Shown: positions 8,998 through 17,455 of the stretch, one piece after another
Position numbering within the stretch: position 1 is the stretch's first letter
How the letters are laid out: each line of letters begins with the position of its first letter
Assembly (NCBI RefSeq): GCF_007750855.1
Contig: NZ_CP036291.1
Location: forward strand, 1,240,001 to 1,304,000
DNA: 64,000 nt
From: Pirellulimonas nuda
GTDB lineage: Bacteria; Planctomycetota; Planctomycetia; Pirellulales; Lacipirellulaceae
Direction: 5' to 3'
Made by a program: the position numbers and the translations under genes
Notes under the pieces: model-generated
The model's database searches: none
Told to the model about the DNA's origin: nothing
What the model saw: only the letters and a program-made list of their open reading frames with translations

Positions 8998-10617
8998 ATG
9001 CCTTCGGTGATTGTGCTGGACGACCTTTCCCAAGAGGGTCTCGACCTGTTGGACGCGGCCCCGGGGATCACCTACGAGGTCCGCACCGGGCTCAAGGGCG
9101 CCGAGCTGCGTGACGCGCTGCGGCAGTTTGACGGGGCGATCTGCCGCAGCGGCGTGAAGCTGACGGCGGACATCTTGGAAGGGAACACCCGTCTCCGCGC
9201 CGTGGTCCGCGCCGGCGTTGGCACCGACAACATCGACAAGGACGCGGCCACCCGCGCCGGCATCGTGGTGATGAACACCCCCGCCGGCAACACCATCAGC
9301 ACCGCCGAGCACGCCATCGCGTTGATGCTGGCCCTGAGCCGCAACATCGCCCCCGCCTACCAGAGCCTGGTGGAGGGACGCTGGGACCGCAAGAAGTTCA
9401 TGGGCGCCCAGGTCGCCGGCAAGACGCTGGGCGTGGTTGGCCTGGGACGCATCGGCCTGGCCGTGGCGAGCCGCGCGCACGGGCTGGAGATGAACGTGCT
9501 GGGTTACGACCCCTTCATGACCGCCGAGCAGGCCGGCAAGCTGGGGATCGAGCTGCTGCCGAGCGTCGCGGACATGCTGCCGCGGGTCGACTACCTCACG
9601 GTCCACACGCCGCTGACCGAGGAAACCAAGAACCTGATCAGCGACGCGCAGATCGAGCAAATCAAGCCCGGCGCCCGGCTGATCAACGCCGCCCGGGGCG
9701 GCATCTACGACGAGGCGGCGCTGGCCGCTGGGCTCAAGTCCGGCAAGCTGGCGGGCGTAGCGCTCGACGTTTATCCCGAAGAGCCCTGCACGGACAGCCC
9801 GCTGTTCGGCATGGAAGGGGTCTGCTGCACGCCGCACTTGGGCGCCAGCACCGAGGAGGCCCAGACGCAGGTCGCCGTTGAGGCGGTCGAGCTGCTCTCG
9901 GCATACCTCAACACCGGCGCCATCCGCTGTGCCGTGAACGTGCCGGCGGTCGATCCCAAGACCCTCGAATCGCTACGCGGCTACCTGGACGTCGCCTACC
10001 GGCTCGGCCGGCTGGCCGCCAATTTGCAGCCGGGCAGCGTCAACTCCTGCCGGCTGACCTACCGGGGCGAGATCGCAGACCGCGAGACCAAGGTGCTCAC
10101 GGCCGCATTTGCCGCGGGGCTGGTCGAGGGCGCCATGGCCGAGGAAGTCAACCTAGTGAACGCCGAGCTGATGCTCCGCGAGCGCGGCATCGACATCGTC
10201 GAAGAGTGCCGCGGCGACATGGGCGCCTTCCGCAGCTCGATGACGGTCGAGGTCGGCGGCGGCGGCCCCACCCGGCGCGTTTCAGGCACCGTCTTCGGTC
10301 ACAACATGCCGCGGCTGGTGTCGATCGACGACTACCGCCTCGAGGCGTTCCTCGACGGCTGCATGCTGTTCTTCTCCCACAAAGACGTGCCGGGCATCAT
10401 CGGCAAGGTCGGCACGCTATTCGGCGAGCACGGCGTGAACATCGCCCAGATGGCCGTCGGCCGGTCGGGCCCCGGCGGCACCGCGATCGGGGTGCTGAAC
10501 ATCGACGGCGAGCCCCCGGCGGCGGCGCTCGAAGCGGTCCGGGCCCTGGACGCGATCAGCTCGGCGACCGTGATCAGCCTCCCCGCGGCGGGGCATTTGC
10601 CGCCTTGGCTGGGTTAG
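8998..10617 (+). CDS. serA: D-3-phosphoglycerate dehydrogenase, long ACT form
   Basis: A 539-residue enzyme that oxidises 3-phosphoglycerate with NAD+, the first step of serine synthesis. In order: substrate domain, Rossmann domain with VVGLGRIGLAVASRA, catalytic region with INAARGGIYDE and CTPHLGASTEEAQ (His of the Glu/His pair), an intervening allosteric-substrate-binding-like domain, and a C-terminal ACT domain (MLFFSHKDVPGIIGKVG to the end) expected to bind serine. The four-domain, about 530-residue form is shared with actinobacterial and planctomycete enzymes. Start ATG 8998 is the first that gives the normal N-terminus (MPSVIVLDD). Confidence 0.95.
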   Translation: MPSVIVLDDLSQEGLDLLDAAPGITYEVRTGLKGAELRDALRQFDGAICRSGVKLTADILEGNTRLRAVVRAGVGTDNIDKDAATRAGIVVMNTPAGNTISTAEHAIALMLALSRNIAPAYQSLVEGRWDRKKFMGAQVAGKTLGVVGLGRIGLAVASRAHGLEMNVLGYDPFMTAEQAGKLGIELLPSVADMLPRVDYLTVHTPLTEETKNLISDAQIEQIKPGARLINAARGGIYDEAALAAGLKSGKLAGVALDVYPEEPCTDSPLFGMEGVCCTPHLGASTEEAQTQVAVEAVELLSAYLNTGAIRCAVNVPAVDPKTLESLRGYLDVAYRLGRLAANLQPGSVNSCRLTYRGEIADRETKVLTAAFAAGLVEGAMAEEVNLVNAELMLRERGIDIVEECRGDMGAFRSSMTVEVGGGGPTRRVSGTVFGHNMPRLVSIDDYRLEAFLDGCMLFFSHKDVPGIIGKVGTLFGEHGVNIAQMAVGRSGPGGTAIGVLNIDGEPPAAALEAVRALDAISSATVISLPAAGHLPPWLG

Positions 10618-10660
10618 CCGGCTGAGTTAGCCAACTGGGCTAATCACTAAGCGACTTGGC

Positions 10661-10771
10661 GAGCCGGGGCGTCCCCGCCCCCGGCGCTGCTGCGCACGGT
10701 CGCCCCTTCGAAGAGGCTCAACAAGTCGCAATAGGGGCGCCGCTGCGCCGGGGGCGGGGACGCCCCGGCCC
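10661..10771. repeat. GC-rich inverted repeat, family A copy 1
   Basis: Left arm 10661-10687 starts gagccggggcgtccccgccc; the right arm 10745-10771 is its reverse complement with one mismatch over 27 bases. The same left arm recurs identically at 49898-49924 and in diverged form at 28786. It lies between serA and the DUF1559 gene. No T tract follows, so it is not a textbook intrinsic terminator. Confidence 0.85.
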
Positions 10772-10890
10772 GCTGGGTTTGCCGGTCTTTTTGATGGTTG
10801 ACAGGCTGGCAGGTTGCCCTGAGAATCGATGGTATTGAGAGTGAATCTCAGTAGCGACTGTCCCGCCAAAGTTCCCACCCAGGTCCCGCC

Positions 10891-11928
10891 ATGCCCCGCC
10901 CCTCCCGCCGATTCTGCGCTGGTTTTACGCTCGTAGAGCTCTTGGTTGTCATCGCGATCATCGGGATCCTCGTGGCCCTGCTGCTCCCAGCGGTGCAGGC
11001 CGCCCGTGAGGCGGCCCGGCGGTCGGGTTGCCAGAACAACGTCCGCCAGATCGCCCTGGCGATGCTGAACTACGAGTCGGCCCAGGGGAGCCTCCCCCCG
11101 GCACGGGTGACCTTCGGCGTCGATGTCGCGGACTCCGCCGGTCGGTTCGGCCGCAACAGCAAGTGGTCGCCGCAGGCGCGGGTGCTCCCCTACCTGGAAG
11201 AATCGCAGTTCGAGTCGCTCATCGACTACGAGCGAGACTACTACGACGTGCAGTTCGGCGACGGCTTGATCGGCGCCTACCGCGTGCCGATCTACCTCTG
11301 CCCCACCGAGGAGAAAGACGAGGTCCGACTTAGCTCGGCGGGAATACCGGAGCACTACCCGATCAACTACGGCGTCAACCGCGGCGTGTGGATGGTGTAC
11401 GACCCCACGGGCCAGCGCCAGGAGCTGGGCGCCTTCCAGTCGAGCCGAGCCACCGAGCTGCGGCAGGTCTCCGACGGGACCAGCAAGACGCTGATGCTGG
11501 CCGAGGTGAAGGGCTGGACCCCTTACAAGCGCGACGCGGTTCATACCAGCGACACGCCGCCGACGCTTGCCGAGGTGTGCGGCCTCGCTGGTTCGTTCAA
11601 GGAGAACAGCGGCCACACCGAGTGGGTCGACGGCCGCAGCCACCAAACGGGCTTCACCGCGGCGTTTACCCCGGGAACCAAGGTCCTTTGTCCGCAATCA
11701 GGAACCGAGTACGACATCGACTGGGTCAGCAGCCGCGAAGGGGTCAGCGACACGGACCGCACCTACGCCGCGGTAACCGCCCGCAGCTACCATGCGGGCG
11801 GCACGGTGAACGTAGCGATGGTCGATGGCTCGGCGAAAGGGGTGACCGAAGGGGTCGACCTAGTGGTGTGGCGGGCGCTGGCGACCCGCGCCGGTGAGGA
11901 AACGGTCAGCGACACGGACTACAACTAA
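10891..11928 (+). CDS. DUF1559 prepilin-type protein
   Basis: A 345-residue member of the large planctomycete DUF1559 family. It has a short basic leader, then a class III prepilin-type segment (GFTLVELLVVIAIIGILVAL), which a prepilin peptidase would cut before Phe, leaving a methylated hydrophobic helix. The family-typical LLPAVQAAREAARRSGC follows. Near the C-terminus is the H-x9-DG motif (HAGGTVNVAMVDG). The role is unknown; a pseudopilin-like cell-envelope or secretion protein is the usual interpretation. A second copy lies at 35051-36052. Confidence 0.9.
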   Translation: MPRPSRRFCAGFTLVELLVVIAIIGILVALLLPAVQAAREAARRSGCQNNVRQIALAMLNYESAQGSLPPARVTFGVDVADSAGRFGRNSKWSPQARVLPYLEESQFESLIDYERDYYDVQFGDGLIGAYRVPIYLCPTEEKDEVRLSSAGIPEHYPINYGVNRGVWMVYDPTGQRQELGAFQSSRATELRQVSDGTSKTLMLAEVKGWTPYKRDAVHTSDTPPTLAEVCGLAGSFKENSGHTEWVDGRSHQTGFTAAFTPGTKVLCPQSGTEYDIDWVSSREGVSDTDRTYAAVTARSYHAGGTVNVAMVDGSAKGVTEGVDLVVWRALATRAGEETVSDTDYN

Positions 11929-11976
11929 CCGGCGTGTGTGCCGCTAGCCACGCAGAGCTAGGAGACGGACGAACAG

Positions 11977-12100
11977 CACCACGGATAACACGGATTGGCA
12001 CGGGTAAGAAAAGTAGGGAGCGCTTGCGGTGGGTTCGCTTACCCGCCGTAGTCCAATCGCGTCTTTCTTATTCGTGTCTCCTCAGTGCTATCCGTGGTCA
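11977..12100. repeat. Imperfect inverted repeat between convergent genes
   Basis: Left arm 11977-12013 (ccacggataacacgg and gtaagaaaag) pairs imperfectly with 12062-12100 (ctttcttattcgtgtctcc, gctatccgtgg). It sits between the stops of the DUF1559 gene and the ATPase gene and could serve both directions. Confidence 0.65.
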
Positions 12101-12125
12101 AGAACCGTCAATCCTCTACCTAGGT

Positions 12126-13250
12126 CTACCGCCGGTTGAACAGCGCCTGGCGGATTTCTTCGTCGAACGTGGCGCTCTGGTCGATCACGCGTCGGAACTC
12201 GTCTTTGTCCAAGGCGTACAGCACGCTGGGTTCGAGCGCGATCACCGAGGCGTTCCGCGGCTGCTCGTGGATGAGCGCCGCTTCGCCAAAGTAGTGCCCC
12301 TCGGTCAGCTCCGCCTTGCGGCTTGTGGTCCCTTTCTCCTGCACCTCGACCGCCACGCGGCCCGAACGGATCAGGTAGAAGTAGTCGCCGGCGTCCCCCT
12401 GGCGGATGATGGTCTCGCCGGCGTCCGCCTCGCGGACCGACATCATCTCGGCCATCTCTGAGAGGGTGTGGGGCGTCAGGTCGGCAAAGAACGAGATCGC
12501 GCGGAGGAACTCGCAGATGCGGGCCGCCTCGTCTACCAGCACGTTGGAGTAGACCCGGCCGTCGACGATCTTCACCATCCGGTCGGCGACGTCCAGGATG
12601 CGGTTGTCGTGCGTGACCATCAGCACGGTGCAGCCGTCCTCGTGGGCGAGCCGCTGGAACATCGTCACGACGTCTCGCCCCGATTTTTCGTCGAGGGCGG
12701 CGGTCGGCTCGTCGGCCAGCACGACGCGTGGTTGGTGCACGAGCCCGCGGGCGATCGCCACGCGTTGCTTCTGGCCGCCGGATAGCTGCTTGGGCTTCTT
12801 CTGGATGTGCTGCTCCAGCCCCAGGCGCCCCAGCAGGTCGCGGATCCGCTGGTCGGCCTCGTGACGGTCGAGCCCCACCAGCTCGGCCGCCATGTTCACG
12901 TTCTGGTACGCGGTGAGCGACTCGAACAGGTTGTGCGCCTGGAAGATAAAGCCGAACTGCATCCGCATCCGGGCGATCGTCGCCCGGTCGGCGCCCAGCA
13001 GCTCGTTGCCCAGCACCTTCAGGCTCCCCTCCATCACGGTGCGGAGCGACCCGATCAGCGTCAGCAGCGTGGTTTTGCCGTGCCCCGACGGGCCGGTGAT
13101 GATCACTACCTCGCCCCGGTGGATCTTCAGCCCGATGTCAAACAGCGCCTGCTTGCGGAGCTCGCCCGAACCGTAGTAGTGGTTCAGACCGGCGACCTCA
13201 ACGGCGGGGGTGATCGGCAAGACGGCGGGGGCCGAAGGGATTGTGACCAT
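12126..13250 (-). CDS. DevA-like ABC ATPase fused to cyclic-nucleotide-binding domain
   Basis: A 374-residue two-domain protein. Residues about 18-245 form a MacB/LolD/DevA-type ABC ATPase with Walker A GPSGHGKT, signature LSGGQKQR and Walker B VVLADEPTAALD. Residues about 250-374 form a CAP-like cyclic-nucleotide-binding fold (FFADLTPHTLSEMAEMM; GETIIRQGDAGDYFYLIRSG; FGEAALI then RNASV), which carries the phosphate-binding-cassette pattern. DevA proteins are normally single-domain, so the fusion suggests ligand-gated or tethered control of the exporter. It is the last gene of the four-gene exporter run, after a 151-base spacer containing a perfect inverted repeat. Confidence 0.9.
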   Translation of the reverse strand: MVTIPSAPAVLPITPAVEVAGLNHYYGSGELRKQALFDIGLKIHRGEVVIITGPSGHGKTTLLTLIGSLRTVMEGSLKVLGNELLGADRATIARMRMQFGFIFQAHNLFESLTAYQNVNMAAELVGLDRHEADQRIRDLLGRLGLEQHIQKKPKQLSGGQKQRVAIARGLVHQPRVVLADEPTAALDEKSGRDVVTMFQRLAHEDGCTVLMVTHDNRILDVADRMVKIVDGRVYSNVLVDEAARICEFLRAISFFADLTPHTLSEMAEMMSVREADAGETIIRQGDAGDYFYLIRSGRVAVEVQEKGTTSRKAELTEGHYFGEAALIHEQPRNASVIALEPSVLYALDKDEFRRVIDQSATFDEEIRQALFNRR

Positions 13251-13294
13251 GGAACAAGCACGCAGTGGAAAGTCGGAATTGAGAACTGGGCAGC

Positions 13295-13375
13295 AGCCGA
13301 CGGGCTACGCCCCGTCGGAGGGGCTCGGTCGATGTGGGTTACTCAGCCGCGCCGACGGGGCGTAGCCCGTCGGCT
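13295..13375. repeat. Perfect 24-bp inverted repeat, family B
   Basis: Left arm 13295-13318 (agccgacgggctacgccccg then tcgg) is the exact reverse complement of 13352-13375; each arm is itself nearly palindromic. It lies inside the exporter gene run, between the second permease stop and the ATPase start, so a full terminator here would uncouple the ATPase. Sixteen bases of the right arm recur at 21994-22009. Confidence 0.88.
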
Positions 13376-13401
13376 ATTGGGTCTTGTTTTCTTGGTTTTC
13401 C

Positions 13402-14583
13402 TTAGAACAAACTTGCTGGGTCGGCGCTGCGGAGCTTGCGGACCGCCAGCAGCCCCGAGCCCAGGCACATCGCCAGCGTCAGGCCGTACACCAGCAGGCC
13501 TTGCGTCAGCGACATCTGCAGCAGCAGGCCGGTCCGTTCGCGCAGCACCTCGTACAGCACGTAGCTCACCGCCATGCCGGGCAGGAAACCGAACACCGAC
13601 AGCAGCAGCGCCTCGCCGACGATTAGCCGCAGGAAGTAGTTGTCGCCGTAGCCGATCGCCTTGAGCGTGGCGAACTCCGGCAGGTGGTCGCTGATGTCCT
13701 GGTGGATGATCTGGTAGCAGATGACCATCCCAACGATGAACCCCAGCAGCTTGCCGGCGAGGAACACCGGGCCGATGGGGGTGTTGGTGCGCCAGTAGTT
13801 CATCTCTTTGGCGCGGAAGTCGTCCTTGGTCAGCACCTGGACGGAGCTCCCCAGCAGCGTCTGCAGCGTGCCCCGCAGGCTTTGGGGGTCGGCGCCGTCG
13901 ACGAGGCGGACGACGCCGATGTCGACCACCCCCAGGGGCGAGCCCCCGGGGTTCCGCGCCGGGAAGTAGCGCTCGAACTGGTCGGTGGCCATGATCAGGT
14001 TGCCGTCGTGCACAAAGTCGACGCCGAGGTTGAAGGTGTCGACAATCCGCAGGCTCTGCGAGGCGAGCTCGACCGGCTGGGCGCCGAGCGCCGTTCCCCC
14101 GTGCAGATCGAGCCGGTAGGCCTTGCCCTTGCTGCGGGAGTCGATCAGCGCGGTCTTGGGGGCGTCGAGCTCCGCGAGACGCGCGGTGATCTTGGGGTCC
14201 TTAAACACGTCGTCCTGCGGCCGGACGGCGATCGTGCGGATGGGGTAGCCCTTTGAGCCGTGGTTGCCCACTACCCGCTTGAGCACCGACCGCGCGTACT
14301 CCGTGTAGAGCGGCATGGCTGCCTCGACCCCGGGGACCGACTGGGCCCTGAGCAGCAGATCGCGGGGGAACCGCTTCTCGGCCGCGAGGGCGAACCGGGC
14401 CCGGCTGATAATGAACAGGTCGCCCTTGAGGGCGTCGACAAGCTGCACCTGGCTGTCGAACAGCGAGTTCTCGAACCCGGTCTGCATGAACATCAGCAGC
14501 ACGGCAAAGCCGATGCCCGCCACGATCACCACCAGGCGCGGCTTATCGTGCGTCAGGTTCTTCCAGGCGAGTGGGGTGTTCAT
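13402..14583 (-). CDS. DevC-like ABC exporter permease 2
   Basis: A 393-residue FtsX/MacB-type permease: one N-terminal membrane helix (LVVIVAGIGFAVLLMFMQTGF), a large extracytoplasmic domain, then three C-terminal helices. The opening (PLAWKNLTHDKPRLVV) and the LPEFATLKAIGYGD segment match DevC of cyanobacterial DevBCA exporters. Start ATG 14583 aligns with its paralogue just upstream; an in-frame extension overlaps that paralogue's 3' end. It is followed by the ATPase-cNMP fusion gene. The extracytoplasmic domain differs strongly from permease 1, suggesting a heterodimeric exporter. Confidence 0.88.
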   Translation of the reverse strand: MNTPLAWKNLTHDKPRLVVIVAGIGFAVLLMFMQTGFENSLFDSQVQLVDALKGDLFIISRARFALAAEKRFPRDLLLRAQSVPGVEAAMPLYTEYARSVLKRVVGNHGSKGYPIRTIAVRPQDDVFKDPKITARLAELDAPKTALIDSRSKGKAYRLDLHGGTALGAQPVELASQSLRIVDTFNLGVDFVHDGNLIMATDQFERYFPARNPGGSPLGVVDIGVVRLVDGADPQSLRGTLQTLLGSSVQVLTKDDFRAKEMNYWRTNTPIGPVFLAGKLLGFIVGMVICYQIIHQDISDHLPEFATLKAIGYGDNYFLRLIVGEALLLSVFGFLPGMAVSYVLYEVLRERTGLLLQMSLTQGLLVYGLTLAMCLGSGLLAVRKLRSADPASLF

Positions 14584-14606
14584 GGATTGGGGCGCCGGTG
14601 TGGCGG

Positions 14607-15860
14607 CTAGAACAGGTCTGCCGGTTCGGCTTGATAAAGCTTGCGCAGCGCGGCGATCCCCGAGGCGATGCAGATCCCTACCGCCAGCACGAGCACGAAG
14701 AGCGCGATGTCCCAGGTCATCTTCATCGGTATCCCGGCGTACCACTCCACCAACGCGTACAGCCCGAACGCCACCGCCAGCGACGGCAAGAAGCCGAACA
14801 CCGCCAGAAGCACCGCCTGCTGCAGCACGATGGTGGTCAGGTACGTGTCGCTGTAGCCCATGGCCTTGAGCGTGGCGTACTCGCTGATCATGTTGCCGAT
14901 GTCATTGGAGAGCACCTGGTAGACCACCGCCACTCCCACCAGCACGGCGATCACGACCCCCAGGGTGAGGATCTGGCCGAAGGGGGTGTCGTCGAGCCAC
15001 TGGCGGCGTTCTTGCTCGAACACCTCCTCGCGCGTCAGCACCACCCGCTCGGGTTCAGCGTCGCTCGACCGCGAGACGCGGGAAACAGGGAGCAGGCCGG
15101 CGATGGCGTCGCGCACCCGCTCGGTGCGCTGCGGGTCGGCGTGCTGGGTATCGGCCAGCTTGACCAGGCCGAAGCTCGCCTGGTCCCCTTGCTGCCACGG
15201 GCAGGCGCGGCGGAACCCGTCGTGGTTGGTCATGCACGAGCCGTTGCAGGCCATGCCGGCCCCCAGCTCGTAGAGGCCCACGATCTGCACCCGCCCGGTG
15301 CCGAGCACCGTTTCAACGCCGATGTCCTCCTCGCCGAAGCGGCGGCCGTTCTGGGGACCGAACTCTGGCTTCGTCTTGGTGTCCATCAGCACGAAGCGCG
15401 AGTCGGTGAGCGCCGTCGCGGCGTCGTTGATGGCGGCGTAGTCTTTGGGTACGAACGGCGGGTCCTCTGGGTTGATCCCCAGCACGATGATGCCGCGTGA
15501 GAGCCCGGCGACGTCGTCGTCCGTGGCGTCGGTACGGCGCCCCTCTTTAGGGTAGGGCGCCTGCCACTCGCTCAGGCCGATGTCCAGCGGCCTGACCCAC
15601 TCCACCTCCGGCAGCGAGCCGGCCTGGTACAGCCACCCGCGTGGAACCGACCGCGGGTCGGTCAGGCGGATGTAGGCGGGCGAGCGGATCAGCAGGTCGA
15701 AGTCCAGCGACTCGAAGATCTGGGTCGCGGTCCGCTCGATGGCGCCGCGGAACCCCAGTTGCATGAAGATCAGCACCACCGCGAAGCCCACCCCGAGCAC
15801 GCCCACGACCGTCCGCAGCCGGTTGTGCAGCAGGTTCTTCCAGGCCAGGGGGGTGGTCAT
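14607..15860 (-). CDS. DevC-like ABC exporter permease 1
   Basis: A 417-residue permease with the same plan as its neighbour: N-terminal helix (VVGVLGVGFAVVLIFMQLGF), extracytoplasmic domain to about residue 275, then three helices beginning near LTLGVVIAVLVGVAVVY. The conserved loop ISEYATLKAMGYSD is typical of DevC. It lies 57 bases after the adaptor gene and 23 bases before permease 2. The extracytoplasmic part has a paired-Cys segment (MACNGSCMTNHDGFRRACPW) absent from permease 2. Confidence 0.88.
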   Translation of the reverse strand: MTTPLAWKNLLHNRLRTVVGVLGVGFAVVLIFMQLGFRGAIERTATQIFESLDFDLLIRSPAYIRLTDPRSVPRGWLYQAGSLPEVEWVRPLDIGLSEWQAPYPKEGRRTDATDDDVAGLSRGIIVLGINPEDPPFVPKDYAAINDAATALTDSRFVLMDTKTKPEFGPQNGRRFGEEDIGVETVLGTGRVQIVGLYELGAGMACNGSCMTNHDGFRRACPWQQGDQASFGLVKLADTQHADPQRTERVRDAIAGLLPVSRVSRSSDAEPERVVLTREEVFEQERRQWLDDTPFGQILTLGVVIAVLVGVAVVYQVLSNDIGNMISEYATLKAMGYSDTYLTTIVLQQAVLLAVFGFLPSLAVAFGLYALVEWYAGIPMKMTWDIALFVLVLAVGICIASGIAALRKLYQAEPADLF

Positions 15861-15917
15861 CGCGCGGTGCGGGTTCGGTGGGTCGGAAGCTCACACGGCG
15901 CCCGCCGCTCGGCTCGA

Positions 15918-17201
15918 TTACGGGGACGGTTCGGAGGAAGGTTCCAACGACGCGTCTGGACCCGCCGCCCCGCCCGGGGCGTCCGGCGGGGCCTGCGGCT
16001 CCGGGTCGAACTCGACCCCCACCTCCAGGCCGACGAGTTTTGCGGCCTCAGCGATCGCTTCGGGGTTCTGCGGGTCGATCTCGATCCGCACCTCGACCAC
16101 CGGCCGGTCGAGGGGCGCCAGCGGGTCGAGCGGGATCAGCCCGGCGTTGCCCACCATCCGGCTGATCGCGACAACGCGGCCCTTGATCCCCCGCTTGAAG
16201 GTGGGGCCGAACGCCGGGCTGGTGAGCGTGGCGCCGCGTCCGTCCTTGATGCCCTTCACGTCCGCCTCGTGCACCTCGGCCACGCACACCATGTGGCTGA
16301 GGTCGCCCAGTTGCACCACCGGGAACTGCCCCACCAACTCGCCGGGCTCGAGCCGCTTCTTCAGCACGGTCAGCTCACCCGGCGGGGTGCCGGGCGCCAA
16401 GGACACGTCTTTCAGCTCGCGGTCCGTTCGTCCATCGGCGGGCGCCCACAACAGCGAACGCAGGGCCGCTTGCTCGGCCATCGCGATTTCTTGGTCCAGC
16501 GCCGCTAGCACGTCGTTGCTTTGGGCCTGCGCAAGCGCCACCTGCGCCGCGTTCTGGCTCGCCAGGGCGGCCTTCATAGAGGCCTCGGCCGCGGCCATCC
16601 CCGCCTGCCACACCCGGCGCGACGTGTCTGCTTCGGAACGGGCCTGCCGCGCCTGCAGCGACCGGCGTTTTAGTTGGTGCGACGTTACCAGGTCGGGGTC
16701 GGAAGCGGCCAAGTCTTCGAGACGCCGCAGGTCTTCCTCGGCGATCTCGGCCGACTCGTCCAGGTAGCCGAGCCGGCTTTCCTGGGCGGCTACTTCTTCC
16801 CGTTTGGCGGCGGCCTGAGCGGCGGCGGCGGCGGCCTGCTCTGCCTGTGCTTGGGCGAGCCGCAGGTCGATCTTCTGCTTGTTGACGGCCAGCTTTCTGC
16901 GGTGCTTCAGGGCGTCGAGCTGCGCAAGCCGCACCCCCCGGCTCTCAAACTCGCCCAGCAGCCCATCGCTGGGGGCGGGCTCGCCCTCTTGGACGTCGGG
17001 GTCGTAGCGCAGCAGCCGTTCGCCGGGCAGGGCGCTCACGGCGACAACCCCCCCCGCCGGCAGCAGCTTCCCCAACGCGTGCACCGACCGGGGCCCGGTC
17101 GATCCGCCATCGGACGGGCCGTTGGTGCCTTGGGCACAGCCCGCGCACAGGGTGAGCAGCGCTGCGGCGATCCACAGACGTGGCCGGCGGGCTGCGGTCA
17201 T
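15918..17201 (-). CDS. DevB/HlyD-like membrane fusion lipoprotein
   Basis: A 427-residue periplasmic adaptor. Residues 1-20 form a lipoprotein signal ending in lipobox LCAGC, so the mature protein should be anchored by its N-terminal Cys. A biotinyl-lipoyl-like start (LPAGGVVAVSALPGERLL) precedes a long Ala/Gln/Glu-rich coiled-coil hairpin (residues about 85-240), then a beta-barrel region (PVVQLGDLSHMVCVAEVHEADV) typical of DevB. It ends in an acidic Pro-rich tail. Start ATG 17201 was chosen because the signal peptide begins there. First gene of the exporter run; divergent from the TPR-AAA gene. Confidence 0.87.
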   Translation of the reverse strand: MTAARRPRLWIAAALLTLCAGCAQGTNGPSDGGSTGPRSVHALGKLLPAGGVVAVSALPGERLLRYDPDVQEGEPAPSDGLLGEFESRGVRLAQLDALKHRRKLAVNKQKIDLRLAQAQAEQAAAAAAQAAAKREEVAAQESRLGYLDESAEIAEEDLRRLEDLAASDPDLVTSHQLKRRSLQARQARSEADTSRRVWQAGMAAAEASMKAALASQNAAQVALAQAQSNDVLAALDQEIAMAEQAALRSLLWAPADGRTDRELKDVSLAPGTPPGELTVLKKRLEPGELVGQFPVVQLGDLSHMVCVAEVHEADVKGIKDGRGATLTSPAFGPTFKRGIKGRVVAISRMVGNAGLIPLDPLAPLDRPVVEVRIEIDPQNPEAIAEAAKLVGLEVGVEFDPEPQAPPDAPGGAAGPDASLEPSSEPSP

Positions 17202-17455
17202 TGCGAACAATCCGTGTTGAGCGGCGGGTAAAACGGGGCGTCGTGGGCGTAGCGGGGCGTAGTGGCGGCGCATGCACACCGTTTAACCATTGGCAGCATA
17301 GGTTAGGGGTGTCAAGCAATTCCCGCAGGAGGGGGCGGCTCGCGGGGGGCCCCGGCCCGCGCATCCGAGCCAGCCCGTACGCCCCGGACAACCGACGCAG
17401 GGTTTTTGGTAGGATCTGCGGTTTCCAACCTTCATGCCGCCTACCGCGTGTCGCC

